Shown here: positions 43,388-53,826 of the stretch, piece by piece
Layout of the letters: the number at the start of each line of letters is the position of its first letter
Position numbering within the stretch: position 1 is the first letter of the stretch
DNA from: Pseudomonas saponiphila
GTDB taxonomy: Bacteria > Pseudomonadota > Gammaproteobacteria > Pseudomonadales > Pseudomonadaceae
Length of the DNA stretch: 64,000 bases
NCBI RefSeq assembly: GCF_900105185.1
Contig: NZ_FNTJ01000001.1
Coordinates: 2,686,501-2,750,500 of the forward strand
Reading direction: 5' to 3'
Program-made: the position numbers and the translations under genes
Notes under the pieces: model-generated
Seen by the model: only the letters and a program-made list of their open reading frames with translations
The model's database searches: none
What the model was told of the DNA's origin: nothing

Positions 43388-45142
43388 ATGTGGAGCTACC
43401 AGGCGCCGCTGCGCGATATGCAATTTGTCCTTGAACACTGGCTGGAGGCGCCCGAAGCGTGGCGCCGGAACCCGGCGTTCGCGGCGCTGGACCTGCCCCT
43501 GGCGCTGCAGGTGCTGGAGGAGGCCGCGCGTTTCAGCCAGGGCGTGCTGGCCCCGCTGAACGCCAGTGGCGACCGCCAGGGCTGCCAGTGGGTGGACGGG
43601 CAGGTCAGCACCCCGCAGGGTTTTGCCCAGGCTTATCGGGCCTATGTCGAGGGCGGCTGGCCGGCCCTGGCCTGTGCCGAGGCCCTGGGTGGCCAGGGCC
43701 TGCCGCAGTTGCTGGACGCGGCGCTGCAAGAGATGCTCTACGCCAGCAACCATGCCTGGGCCATGTACACCGGCATCGCCCACGGCGCCTACCTGTGCCT
43801 CAAGACCCATGGCGCGCCCTGGCTCCAGGAGCGCTACTTGCCTGGGATCATCAGCGGCGCAAGCCTGCCCACCATGTGCCTGACCGAGCCCCAGGCCGGC
43901 AGTGATGTCGGCCTGCTGCGCTGTCGGGCCGAGCCGCAAGCCGATGGCAGCTATCGCCTGAGCGGCAGCAAGTTGTTCATCTCCGGTGGCGAGCACGACC
44001 TCACCGCCAACATCCTGCACCTGGTGCTGGCCCGGTTGCCGGACGCGCCCGAGGGCAGCCGGGGGATCTCGCTGTTCCTGGTGCCCAAGCGCCTGGAGCG
44101 GGGCCAGGACAACGGCGTGCGCTGCGACGGCATCGAGCACAAGATGGGCATCAAGGGCAGCGCCACCTGTGCCCTGGTGTTCGAGGCGGCCCAGGGCTGG
44201 TTGGTGGGTGAGGCCAATCGCGGTCTGGCGGCGATGTTCGTGATGATGAATTCGGCGCGCCTGCACGTTGGCCTGCAAGGCCTGGGGCATGTCGAAGCGG
44301 CCTGGCAGAACGCCCGGGACTACGCCGGCGAGCGCCAGCAGATGCGCGCGCCATTGCGGCCCGCCGGTGTCGCCGCCCAGGCCGCCGACCCGATTCGCTA
44401 CCACCCGGCCATGCGCCGTGTGCTGCTGGAATTGCGCGCCACCAGCGAAGGCTTGCGGGCCATCGGCTACTGGGCCGCGCATCTGCTGGATCAGGCCGAG
44501 CATCACCCCGAACCGCGGGTCCGGCACCAGGCCGATCAGCTGGCGCAATTGCTGACGCCGATCATCAAGGCGTTCTTTACCGAGCAGGGCTTTCGCCAGG
44601 CCAGCAACGCCTTGCAGGTCTTCGGCGGCTACGGCTACGTCGCCGAGTTCGCCATCGAGCAGACCCTGCGCGACAGTCGCATCGCCATGATCTACGAAGG
44701 CAGCAACGAGATTCAGGCCAACGACCTGCTGTTGCGCAAGGTGCTGGGGGATGGCGGGCAGGGCTTCGCGCTGTTGCTTGAGCAACTGCGCGATGAGGCC
44801 GGGCAGGGCGCCGCCGTAGCCGAATGCGCGGGCTTTGCCCGGCCGTTGGCGGAGCTGGCCGAGGCGTTGCAGGCATTGGTGGCCGAGGTGCAACAGTGGG
44901 CGCTGGAGGATGCCGAGTACCCGTATCGCGCGGCGGGGGATTTTCTCGCCTTGTGTGGCCTGAGCCTGTTGGCGCTGGCCTGGGCCCGGGCGGCCCGGGT
45001 GTCGCGCAGGCTGCCCGAGAGCGACCCGCTGCGGGGGGCCAAGCTTGCGACGGCGAAGTTCTTTTTCAGCTACCTGTTGCCCCAGGTCGAACAGCGAATG
45101 ACGGCGGTACGCAGCGCCCGGGCGGAGTTGGCCTTTATCTGA
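43388..45142 (+). CDS. Acyl-CoA dehydrogenase
   Basis: A 584-residue FAD enzyme of the large acyl-CoA dehydrogenase type with a C-terminal extension (about residues 450-584). Signatures: LPTMCLTEPQAGSDVGLLR, FISGGEHDL, GIKGSATCALVF, and FGGYGYVAEFAIEQTLRDSRIAMIYEGSNEIQA with the catalytic-region Glu. It would oxidise the acyl-CoA in the proposed side route with the thiolase; the substrate is unproven. A T-rich terminator lies just upstream of its ATG, so transcription depends on read-through or its own promoter. Confidence 0.88.
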   Translation: MWSYQAPLRDMQFVLEHWLEAPEAWRRNPAFAALDLPLALQVLEEAARFSQGVLAPLNASGDRQGCQWVDGQVSTPQGFAQAYRAYVEGGWPALACAEALGGQGLPQLLDAALQEMLYASNHAWAMYTGIAHGAYLCLKTHGAPWLQERYLPGIISGASLPTMCLTEPQAGSDVGLLRCRAEPQADGSYRLSGSKLFISGGEHDLTANILHLVLARLPDAPEGSRGISLFLVPKRLERGQDNGVRCDGIEHKMGIKGSATCALVFEAAQGWLVGEANRGLAAMFVMMNSARLHVGLQGLGHVEAAWQNARDYAGERQQMRAPLRPAGVAAQAADPIRYHPAMRRVLLELRATSEGLRAIGYWAAHLLDQAEHHPEPRVRHQADQLAQLLTPIIKAFFTEQGFRQASNALQVFGGYGYVAEFAIEQTLRDSRIAMIYEGSNEIQANDLLLRKVLGDGGQGFALLLEQLRDEAGQGAAVAECAGFARPLAELAEALQALVAEVQQWALEDAEYPYRAAGDFLALCGLSLLALAWARAARVSRRLPESDPLRGAKLATAKFFFSYLLPQVEQRMTAVRSARAELAFI

Positions 45143-45155
45143 GGTGATGCAGGCT

Positions 45156-45167
45156 ATTGGATCCAAT
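45156..45167. promoter_or_regulatory. VanR-operator sequence
   Basis: ATTGGATCCAAT, a perfect 12-bp palindrome identical to the operator known for the vanillate repressor VanR of Caulobacter. It lies 14 bp after the acyl-CoA dehydrogenase stop and 525 bp before the MFS start. Confidence 0.65.
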
Positions 45168-45170
45168 ATT

Positions 45171-45302
45171 GTGGCGAGGGAGCTTGCTCCCGCTGGGGTG
45201 CGCAGCGCCCCCCATCTGCGGCCTCCGAGCGTTTTCAGGCCCGGCGCGCCAGCAGTCTTTGCGCTGGCTGCACCATCGAACGGGAGCAGGCTCCCTCGCC
45301 AC
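45171..45302. repeat. Pseudomonad intergenic inverted repeat
   Basis: GTGGCGAGGGAGCTTGCTCCCG at 45171 and CGGGAGCAGGCTCCCTCGCCAC at 45281 pair across about 88 bp. It is a common dispersed element of fluorescent pseudomonads. The following 45310-45480 shows no gene. Confidence 0.7.
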
Positions 45303-45483
45303 AGGCTTGCTTGGCAATGAGCCTGGTAGTGGGGCTCAGCGCGTGCCTGAACGGTGCTGGTCGATAATCGCCCGCTAATCCCGATGCCTTGTCGGGCACC
45401 TAAGCATTTGATCCCTATGGAAATTAACCCCGAGCATGGTGGGCCTGGGGCCCTTTGCTCAGCCATTTCAACCCGTTTCTCTC

Positions 45484-45511
45484 TTGTTATTGGATCCATT
45501 AGGCGTTTTAT
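45484..45511 (+). promoter_or_regulatory. Promoter with VanR-type operator before the MFS gene
   Basis: ATTGGATCCATT (45489-45500) matches the VanR operator in 11 of 12 positions. It lies between TTGTTA (45484-45489) and TTTTAT (45506-45511), a -35/-10 pair with 16-bp spacing. Repressor here would block RNA polymerase. Confidence 0.55.
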
Positions 45512-45578
45512 TGGCGGCCTGGCGATGGCAGGAGCCCTCCTGACCGTCCGTAATAAAAACAACAAAAAGGGTTTCGTC

Positions 45579-45695
45579 ATGAATGTCTTATCGACGGCGT
45601 GCAGCCGCCTGGCTGGCGCGCGCTGGCTTTCTGCGTGCACAGGTTCGCTGGCTGTTGCGCTTCGGCTTGTAGCCGAATGGCAGGTGCGCCCATGA
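45579..45695 (+). CDS. Possible 38-residue leader peptide
   Basis: A small frame starts at ATG 45579 after AAAAAGGG and ends with a TGA that overlaps the MFS start codon (ATGA). It encodes MNVLSTACSRLAGARW and then a short hydrophobic stretch. The overlap suggests translational coupling to the carrier gene. No known family; it could also be a chance frame. Confidence 0.3.
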   Translation: MNVLSTACSRLAGARWLSACTGSLAVALRLVAEWQVRP

Positions 45696-47014
45696 ACCAC
45701 GATCTCAAGCAACGGCTCGAACAGGGGCCGATGGGCGCCTTCCAGTGCCTGGCGATCGGCATCTGCATCGTCCTCAACATGATCGACGGCTTCGATGTGC
45801 TGGTGATGGCCTTCACCGCCGCCTCGGTGTCCGCCGAGTGGCAACTCAACGGTGCGCAGATCGGCCTGCTGCTCAGTGCCGGGTTGTTCGGCATGGCCGG
45901 CGGTTCGCTGTTTATCGCGCCCTGGGCCGACCGCTTCGGTCGCCGGCCACTGATTCTGGGCTGCCTGTTGCTGTCCGGTGTCGGCATGCTGCTTTCGGCC
46001 ATCAGCCACAGCCCGTTGCAACTGGCGCTGTTGCGCGGCCTCACCGGGCTGGGCATCGGTGGCATCCTGGCCAGCAGCAACGTGATCGCCGCCGAATACG
46101 CCAGCCGCCGCTGGCGCGGGCTGGCGGTGAGCCTGCAATCCACCGGCTATGCCCTGGGGGCGACCCTGGGCGGTTTGCTGGCGGTGTGGCTGCTGAGCCA
46201 TTGGGGCTGGCGCTCGGTGTTTGTGTTTGGTGGCATCGTCACCTTGCTGGTGATCCCCCTGGTGCTGCTCTGGCTCCCTGAATCCCTGGACTTTCTCCTG
46301 GCCCGGCGCCCGGCCGATGCGCTGTTGCGGGTCAATCGCCTGGCCCGGCGCCTGGGCCACCCGCCGCTGGCGCGGTTGCCCGCCGCGGCGCTGCGCGAGG
46401 AGGGCGCCGGCAGCGGCTTCGGCCAGCTGTTTGCCGGGCCGATGCGGCGCACCACGCTGCTGATCTGGCTGCTGTTTTTCCTGGTGATGTTCGGCTTCTA
46501 CTTCGTCATGAGCTGGACCCCGAAACTGCTGGTGGCCGCCGGGCTTTCGGCGCAGCAGGGGATCACCGGCGGGGTGCTGCTGAGTGTCGGCGGGATCTTC
46601 GGCGCGGCGCTGATCGGCGGCTTGTCTTCGCGCTGGCCGCTGACCCGGGTGCTGTCGCTGTTCATGCTGCTCACCGCCGGGCTCCTGGTGCTGTTTGTCG
46701 GCAGTGCCTCGTCGATTGCCGCGGCCCTGGGCCTGGGGCTACTGATCGGGCTGTTCGCCAACGGCTGCGTGGCCGGGCTCTACGCCTTGTCGCCGGCGGT
46801 CTACGACGCTTCGGTGCGGGCGACCGGGGTCGGTTGGGGAATTGGCATCGGGCGCATTGGCGCGATTGTCTCGCCCACGGTGGCCGGGGTGCTGCTGGAT
46901 GCCGGCTGGCAGCCGCTGCACCTGTACGGGGTGTTTGCCGTGGTGTTCGTGCTGGCGGCGGCTTGCCTGTTGTTGCTGCGCCCGGCGCCGCAGAGGCAGG
47001 CGGCCCTGGCCTAG
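45692..47014 (+). CDS. vanK: MFS aromatic acid:H+ symporter, likely vanillate carrier (VanK-like)
   Basis: A 440-residue AAHS-family MFS protein. Helix 1 reads LNMIDGFDVLVMAFTAASV with the family's conserved Asp, and ADRFGRRPLILGCLLLSG is motif A; RATGVGWGIGIGRIGAI is typical of PcaK/BenK/VanK. The start ATG 45692 (MNHDLKQRL) overlaps the stop of a possible leader frame. VanR-type operators upstream point to vanillate as the substrate; this is inference from the site, not from residues. It converges with the LysR gene with 34 bp between them. Confidence 0.75.
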   Translation: MNHDLKQRLEQGPMGAFQCLAIGICIVLNMIDGFDVLVMAFTAASVSAEWQLNGAQIGLLLSAGLFGMAGGSLFIAPWADRFGRRPLILGCLLLSGVGMLLSAISHSPLQLALLRGLTGLGIGGILASSNVIAAEYASRRWRGLAVSLQSTGYALGATLGGLLAVWLLSHWGWRSVFVFGGIVTLLVIPLVLLWLPESLDFLLARRPADALLRVNRLARRLGHPPLARLPAAALREEGAGSGFGQLFAGPMRRTTLLIWLLFFLVMFGFYFVMSWTPKLLVAAGLSAQQGITGGVLLSVGGIFGAALIGGLSSRWPLTRVLSLFMLLTAGLLVLFVGSASSIAAALGLGLLIGLFANGCVAGLYALSPAVYDASVRATGVGWGIGIGRIGAIVSPTVAGVLLDAGWQPLHLYGVFAVVFVLAAACLLLLRPAPQRQAALA

Positions 47015-47048
47015 GGCCGCGGAGCTGGAGGCGCCTGCGGGCGCCGCT

Positions 47049-47945
47049 TCAAGACTGGCCGTCGATGATCGCCGCGGCCACGGTCTGGCGGAACCAGGTC
47101 AGGGCGGCGGAGCTGTCGCTGTTGGGGTGCCAGTGCAGGGACACCTCGAACTCCCCCACGGGGAACGGCAGTTCCAATTGCCGCAGGCCGCCTTCGAGGG
47201 TGAACAGGCGGGCGATCTGCGCCGGCAGCACCGCCAGCAGGTCGGTGCCGGGCAGGACCTTGGGCAGCACCGAGAAGTGCGGCACCTGCAGGCTGATGCG
47301 GCGCTTGGCGTTCATCTGCTTGAGCACGTCCTCGACGTTGCCGTGGCCGCTGGTGCGGGTCACGGCGATGTGCCGCTCGGCGAGGAACTGTTCCAGGCTC
47401 AGGTGCTGGCCGATGCGCGGGTGGCGGTCGCTGAGCAGGCACACGTAGCGCTCGCGGATCAGTACCTGGCTGCGGGTGCCGGTCAGGGGCTTGCGGCAGA
47501 TCAGCGCGTCGACCTTGGCGCTGCCGAGCCATTCGCCGGCCTGATCCACCTGCAGCGGCAGGACTTCGACTTCGGCCTCCGGTGCCTGCTGGTTCAGGCG
47601 CGCCAGGATCAGCGGCAGAAAGCCCATTTCGCCGAGATCCGAGAGGGCGATGCGAAAGCGCCGCTCGGTGGTCGCCGGGTCGAAGCGCCGGGTGCTGTGT
47701 ACGGTGTTTTCGATCCGCGTCAGGGATTCGCGCAGCGGCGGGTACAGCTCATCGGCCAGTTGGCTGGGCTGGATGCCGTCGCGGCTGCGGCTGAACAGAC
47801 CGTCGTCGAACAGCTCCCGCAGCCGCGCCAGGGCGTAGCTGACCGAGGGCTGGGTGACGAACAGGCGCTCGGCGGCCAGGGTCACGCTGCGGGCTTCGTA
47901 GAGGGTGACGAAGGTGCGGATCAGGTTCAGATCGATGTGGCTCAT
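47049..47945 (-). CDS. LysR-family regulator, probably of mdlC
   Basis: A 298-residue LysR protein. The helix-turn-helix spans residues 5-62 (LIRTFVTLYEARSVTLAAERLFVTQP, SVSYALARLRELF); the rest is the two-lobed effector domain (FRIALSDLGEMGFLPLILARL). It is divergent from mdlC over 115 bp, the typical layout of a LysR activator and its target. The effector may be benzoylformate, mandelate or a related acid. Confidence 0.88.
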   Translation of the reverse strand: MSHIDLNLIRTFVTLYEARSVTLAAERLFVTQPSVSYALARLRELFDDGLFSRSRDGIQPSQLADELYPPLRESLTRIENTVHSTRRFDPATTERRFRIALSDLGEMGFLPLILARLNQQAPEAEVEVLPLQVDQAGEWLGSAKVDALICRKPLTGTRSQVLIRERYVCLLSDRHPRIGQHLSLEQFLAERHIAVTRTSGHGNVEDVLKQMNAKRRISLQVPHFSVLPKVLPGTDLLAVLPAQIARLFTLEGGLRQLELPFPVGEFEVSLHWHPNSDSSAALTWFRQTVAAAIIDGQS

Positions 47946-47967
47946 GGTGCCTCATGGATATAGATGG

Positions 47968-47981
47968 ATCTTATTTTAGAT
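47968..47981. promoter_or_regulatory. Candidate LysR site in the LysR-mdlC gap
   Basis: ATCT-N6-AGAT, an AT-rich inverted repeat of the size of LysR boxes, in the 115-bp divergent region and 80 bp upstream of mdlC. A second AT-rich stretch, ATCGATTTGATCAAT (47991), lies nearer the gene. Confidence 0.4.
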
Positions 47982-48039
47982 AGAAATAGTATCGATTTGA
48001 TCAATTTCGGTGCGGCTGCAAGAGTACCCCAAATTCTAA

Positions 48040-49647
<1,608 letters not shown>

Positions 49648-49652
49648 AGACC

Positions 49653-49680
49653 GCCTTGTCGCCGGGCCTGGCGACAAGGC
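49653..49680 (+). terminator. Hairpin after mdlC
   Basis: GCCTTGTCGCC and GGCGACAAGGC pair perfectly over 11 bp with a six-base loop. It lacks a T-run, so it may attenuate or protect rather than fully terminate before the MFS gene. Confidence 0.5.
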
Positions 49681-49730
49681 CTTGCCAACCGCAACCTGCG
49701 GACTCACCAGAAGAATAAAAAGAGGTGGCT

Positions 49731-51164
49731 ATGAACACGACTTCGGTTACAGCAGCGATCGATCATGCGCCCCAACCGGCGCGTTCGACTTCCAACCACG
49801 CCGATATCGGCACCTTGCTCGACCATGGCCCCTTCACCGGCATGCAGAAGCTGGTGGTGCTCCTGGCCGCGCTGTCCATCGTCATGGACGGCTTTGACGG
49901 CCAACTGATCGGGTTCGCCATTCCGCTGATGATCAAGGAGTGGGGCATCACCCGCGAGGCGTTCGCCCCGGCGGTGGCGGCCGGGCTCATCGGCATGGGC
50001 ATCGGCAGCGCTTGTGCCGGGCTGTTCGCCGACCGTTTCGGCCGGCGCATGGCGGTCATCGCCAGCGTGTTCGTGTTCGGCGCGGCCACCTGCGCCATTG
50101 GCCTGGCGCCCAATGCGCTGGCGGTGGCGGTGCTGCGCTTTATCGCCGGGCTGGGCATCGGTGGCGCGCTGCCCAGCGCGACCACGGTGACCGCTGAATT
50201 CACCCCGGCGCGGCGGCGCACCCTGGCGGTGACCGCGACCATTGTCTGCGTGCCCCTGGGCGGAATGCTGGCGGGGTTGTTCGCGTCCCAGGTGTTGCCG
50301 CTGTATGGCTGGCGCACCCTGTTCTTCATCGGTGGCAGCCTGCCCATGGTGCTGGGGCTGGTGTTGCTGGCGACGTTGCCGGAGTCGCCGCGTTTTCTGG
50401 CGCGTCGACCGCAGCGCTGGGTCGAGTTGAACGCCTTGCTGGGGCGCATGGGACGGCCCATGGCCCCAGGGGTGAGCTACAGCGATGCCCTGGAGCAGCA
50501 GAGCGAGAAGCAGGGCGGTTTCCGCGCCTTGTTCGCCCGGGGCTACGGTCGCGACACCCTGGCCCTCTGGGTGGCCTTCTTCATGTGCCTGACCGCGGTC
50601 TACAGCGCCTTCAGCTGGCTGCCGACCATGCTCCTGGCCGAGGGCCTGGAGCTGGCGGTGGCCGGGTCCGGGTTGACCGCCTACAACCTCGGCGGGGTCA
50701 TCGGCGCGCTGGTCTGTGCGCTGGCCATCACCCGTTGGGGCTCGTTCTGGCCGTTGCTGATCTGCTGTGCCGGCGGCGCGGCCAGCGCCTTTGCGTTGCA
50801 GGGGGTGGATATCCATCAGCACACCGGTTTGCTGATCTTCGGCTTCGGCGTGCACGGCCTGTTCGTCAATGCGGTGCAGTCCACCATGTACGCGCTGTGC
50901 GCCTTCATCTACCCCACCGGCGTGCGCGCCACCGGCACCGCTTCGGCCCTGGCCTTCGGGCGCCTGGGGGCAATTCTCAGTGCTTTCGCCGGCGCCCTGG
51001 TGATCACCCGCGGCGGCGCCGTGGGCTACCTGACGCTACTGGGCTCGGTGATGCTCATGGCCTTGCTCGCGCTGCTGATCGTGCGCCGGCACATCCCCCG
51101 GCGCCTGCCGGGCCAGGCAGCAACGCAGTCCTTGAAACGGCCAGTCAATCAGGAGGTTCGATGA
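49731..51164 (+). CDS. MFS aromatic acid:H+ symporter
   Basis: A 477-residue AAHS-family carrier with 12 helices. SIVMDGFDGQLIGFAIPLM has the helix-1 Asp, ADRFGRRMAVIASVFVFG is motif A and YPTGVRATGTASALAFGRLGA is the late motif. ATG 49731 has AGAGG five bases upstream; an in-frame GTG at 49725 is inside that ribosome site. Between mdlC and a reductase gene, it probably imports benzoylformate or a related aromatic acid. Its stop overlaps the next gene (ATGA). Confidence 0.85.
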   Translation: MNTTSVTAAIDHAPQPARSTSNHADIGTLLDHGPFTGMQKLVVLLAALSIVMDGFDGQLIGFAIPLMIKEWGITREAFAPAVAAGLIGMGIGSACAGLFADRFGRRMAVIASVFVFGAATCAIGLAPNALAVAVLRFIAGLGIGGALPSATTVTAEFTPARRRTLAVTATIVCVPLGGMLAGLFASQVLPLYGWRTLFFIGGSLPMVLGLVLLATLPESPRFLARRPQRWVELNALLGRMGRPMAPGVSYSDALEQQSEKQGGFRALFARGYGRDTLALWVAFFMCLTAVYSAFSWLPTMLLAEGLELAVAGSGLTAYNLGGVIGALVCALAITRWGSFWPLLICCAGGAASAFALQGVDIHQHTGLLIFGFGVHGLFVNAVQSTMYALCAFIYPTGVRATGTASALAFGRLGAILSAFAGALVITRGGAVGYLTLLGSVMLMALLALLIVRRHIPRRLPGQAATQSLKRPVNQEVR

Positions 51165-52084
51165 ACATCACCATTCTCGGCGCGGGCGCCATGGGTTCGC
51201 TGTTTGGCGGCCTGCTGGCGGAAAGCGGGCAGCAGGTGACGCTGCTGGACATCAATGACGCGCATCTGGCGGCCATCCAGCGCGACGGCCTGTTGCTGGC
51301 CACCGACCACGGTGAGCGGCGCATCAGGGGGCTGAACGCCTGTCGCCCGGAACAGGCCAGCGGGCACCCGGAGCTGTTGCTGGTGTTCACCAAGACCCTG
51401 CACACCGACAGCGCCTTGCGCAGCGTGGCCGGGCATATCGCCGGGCACACCCGGGTGCTGACCCTGCAGAACGGCCTGGGCAACGCCGAGGCCCTGTCGC
51501 GGCATGTGGCCCCGCAGCAGGTGTTGATCGGCATGACCAACTGGCCGGCCGATCTGCTCGGCCCGGGGCAGGTCCATTCCCATGGCCAGGGCATGGTCCG
51601 GGTGCTGGCCCTCGACGAGGCCGAGCGCCAGGCCAGCGCTGAAGTGGCGGCGGTGCTGGACGCGGCCGGGCTCAACTGCGCGGTAGACCCCGAGGTCTGG
51701 ACCTCGATCTGGAAGAAGGTCGCCTTCAACGCGGCGCTGAACAGCCTGTGCGCGGCCACCGGCTGCACCGTGGGTCAGTTGGGCGCGGCGCCGGAAGGCG
51801 TGGCGCTGGCCCGGGCCATCGTCATGGAGGTGGTGGCTGTGGCTGGCTCCCAGGGGATAGTGCTGGATGCCCAGCGCTGCCTGGACAGCGTGGCCTTTGC
51901 CATGGACAACCATCGCGGCCACAAGCCCTCGATGCTGCAGGACGTGCTGGCCGGACGGCCCACGGAGATCGGCGCGATCAATGGCCAGGTCGTGGCCCGG
52001 GCGCGGGAGGCGGGGGTGGCGGTGCCCCATACCGAAACCCTGCTTGGCCTGCTGCGGCTGATCGAACAACGCGCTGCCGTGTAG
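51161..52084 (+). CDS. 2-dehydropantoate 2-reductase family protein (ApbA/PanE-like)
   Basis: A 307-residue ketopantoate-reductase-fold protein. The Rossmann start [20 protein letters not shown], the [10 protein letters not shown] motif, the catalytic-type Lys in [20 protein letters not shown] and the late [20 protein letters not shown] are all present. A strong AGGAGG precedes ATG 51161, which overlaps the MFS stop. Placed in an aromatic acid operon, it may reduce an alpha-keto acid such as benzoylformate or a branched analogue rather than serve pantothenate synthesis; this is inference. The TAG stop lies in a REP element. Confidence 0.82.
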   Translation: MNITILGAGAMGSLFGGLLAESGQQVTLLDINDAHLAAIQRDGLLLATDHGERRIRGLNACRPEQASGHPELLLVFTKTLHTDSALRSVAGHIAGHTRVLTLQNGLGNAEALSRHVAPQQVLIGMTNWPADLLGPGQVHSHGQGMVRVLALDEAERQASAEVAAVLDAAGLNCAVDPEVWTSIWKKVAFNAALNSLCAATGCTVGQLGAAPEGVALARAIVMEVVAVAGSQGIVLDAQRCLDSVAFAMDNHRGHKPSMLQDVLAGRPTEIGAINGQVVARAREAGVAVPHTETLLGLLRLIEQRAAV

Positions 52085-52161
52085 GAGCCGGCTTGCCGGC
52101 GAAGAGGGCGTTGGGGTTGGTGTTGTTCTGGCGGGCGTCTTCGCTGGCGAGCCAGCTCCTA
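52082..52161. repeat. REP-pair element
   Basis: TAGGAGCCGGCTTGCCGGCGA and TCGCTGGCGAGCCAGCTCCTA pair as inverted arms. Same family as the 86-bp units at 30.4 kb. The first three bases are the stop codon of the preceding gene. Confidence 0.8.
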
Positions 52162-52232
52162 CACGAGCCGGCGCCGGCGGTTTTGCGGGGGATGTATCGG
52201 TTTATGAATGCTGTTCCATGAGGAGATTGTTC

Positions 52233-53708
52233 ATGAGTGAAACCAACGCGGTCTATCGCGACCTGCATCTGCAACCCATCGCCGGGCAGTGGCGTGCCGG
52301 AGCCGCCGGCAAGACCCTGGCGGTGACCAATCCGTTCGATGGCGCGCTGTTGCTGGAAGTGGCCCAGGCCAACCGCAGCGACCTGGATGCGGCTTATGCC
52401 AAGGCCGCCCAGGTGCAGCCGGAGTGGGCGGCCCTGGGGCCGTCGCAGCGGGCGGCGGTGCTGCACCGGGCGGTGGCGATTTTCGATCGGCGCCAGGAGG
52501 AAATCGTCGACTGGATCATCCGCGAATCCGGCAGCACGCGGATCAAGGCCCTGGCCGAGTGGGGCGCGGCGCGGGCCATTACCCTGGAGTCGGCGTCGTT
52601 CCCGGCGCGGGTTCACGGGCGGATTGTCGAGTCCGATGTGCCGGGCAAGGAAAGCCGGGTCTACCGCAGTGCCCTGGGGGTGGTGGGGGTGATCAGCCCG
52701 TGGAACTTTCCGCTGCACCTGACCCAGCGTTCCATCGCCCCGGCCCTGGCCCTGGGCAACGCGGTGGTGGTCAAGCCGGCCAGCGATACCCCGGTGTGCG
52801 GCGGCCTGTTGCTGGCCAGGATCTTCGAGGAAGCGGGGTTGCCCGCGGGGCTGTTCAGCGTGGTGGTGGGGGCCGGCAGCGAGATCGGCGATGCCTTTGT
52901 CGAGCACCCGGTGCCGGCGTTGATCACCTTCACCGGCTCGACCCCGGTGGGGCGCGGTATCGGCCGTATCGCCAGTGGTGGCGAGCATCTCAAGCACGTG
53001 GCCCTGGAGCTGGGGGGCAACAGCCCGTTCGTGGTGCTCGACGATGTCGACCTGGAGCAGGCGGTGAATGCCGCGGTGTTTGGCAAGTTCCTGCACCAGG
53101 GGCAGATCTGCATGGCGATCAACCGGATCATCGTCGACGAGCGCCTCTACGAGGCCTTTGCCCAGCGCTTCGTGGCCCGGGTCAAGCAGCTCAAGGTGGG
53201 CGATCCGCAAGCGTTGGATACGGTGATCGGCCCGGTGATCAACACCCGTCAGTTGCAGGGCCTGCAGGACAAGATCGCCCTGGCCCGCGAGCAGGGCGCC
53301 GAGCCGCTGTACGAGGGCGGGGTGAACGGCAATCTGCTGGCGCCCCATGTCTACGGCGAGGTGCGGGCCGACATGGACCTGGCACGCCATGAAATCTTCG
53401 GCCCGCTGGTGGGGCTGCTGCGCGCCCGGGACGAAGCCCACGCCCTGGAGCTGGCCAATGCCAGCGAGTTCGGCCTGTCCAGCGCGGTGTTCACTGGCAG
53501 CCTGGAGCGCGGAGTGAACTTCGCCCGCCAGGTGCGCGCGGGCATGACCCACATCAACGATGTGCCGGTGAACGATGAGGCCAACGCGCCTTTCGGCGGC
53601 GAGAAGAACTCCGGGCTGGGGCGCTTCAACGGCGACTGGGCGATCGACGAGTTCACCCGCGACCACTGGATCAGCGTGCAACACCGGCCGCGTCAGTATC
53701 CCTTCTGA
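52233..53708 (+). CDS. Aldehyde dehydrogenase, probably benzaldehyde dehydrogenase
   Basis: A 491-residue NAD(P)-dependent aldehyde dehydrogenase, ATG 52233 after [41 protein letters not shown], the Glu in [14 protein letters not shown] and the Cys in [13 protein letters not shown] are intact. It resembles aromatic aldehyde dehydrogenases (XylC/AreC type). With MdlC upstream, the likely reaction is benzaldehyde to benzoate. A second use for vanillin or coniferyl aldehyde is possible. Confidence 0.83.
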   Translation: MSETNAVYRDLHLQPIAGQWRAGAAGKTLAVTNPFDGALLLEVAQANRSDLDAAYAKAAQVQPEWAALGPSQRAAVLHRAVAIFDRRQEEIVDWIIRESGSTRIKALAEWGAARAITLESASFPARVHGRIVESDVPGKESRVYRSALGVVGVISPWNFPLHLTQRSIAPALALGNAVVVKPASDTPVCGGLLLARIFEEAGLPAGLFSVVVGAGSEIGDAFVEHPVPALITFTGSTPVGRGIGRIASGGEHLKHVALELGGNSPFVVLDDVDLEQAVNAAVFGKFLHQGQICMAINRIIVDERLYEAFAQRFVARVKQLKVGDPQALDTVIGPVINTRQLQGLQDKIALAREQGAEPLYEGGVNGNLLAPHVYGEVRADMDLARHEIFGPLVGLLRARDEAHALELANASEFGLSSAVFTGSLERGVNFARQVRAGMTHINDVPVNDEANAPFGGEKNSGLGRFNGDWAIDEFTRDHWISVQHRPRQYPF

Positions 53709-53725
53709 CGGGCTGACCTGAGCCC

Positions 53726-53750
53726 CCCGGCCGCCCTGGCCGGGTTTTTA
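53726..53750 (+). terminator. Intrinsic terminator after the aldehyde dehydrogenase
   Basis: CCCGGCC pairs with GGCCGGG around GCCCT, followed by TTTTTA. It ends the mdlC-to-aldehyde dehydrogenase group. Confidence 0.85.
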
Positions 53751-53826
53751 CGCAGCCGAGAATGGACGGGCCGTCTCCGGCCTGTCGGGGCACGGCTGCG
53801 TCCATGAAAAACGGAGAACAATAATA

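Noticed and set aside
42545..46360. 1271-codon antisense frame spanning thiolase, dehydrogenase and carrier genes
   Set aside because: It crosses several well-supported genes and a terminator, and reads as low-complexity protein; a shadow of GC-rich coding.
52233..53708. Aldehyde dehydrogenase as a second vanillin dehydrogenase copy
   Set aside because: It is clearly different from vdh at 38.6 kb and is bound to the mdlC group by position, so benzaldehyde is the simpler substrate, although vanillin is not excluded.
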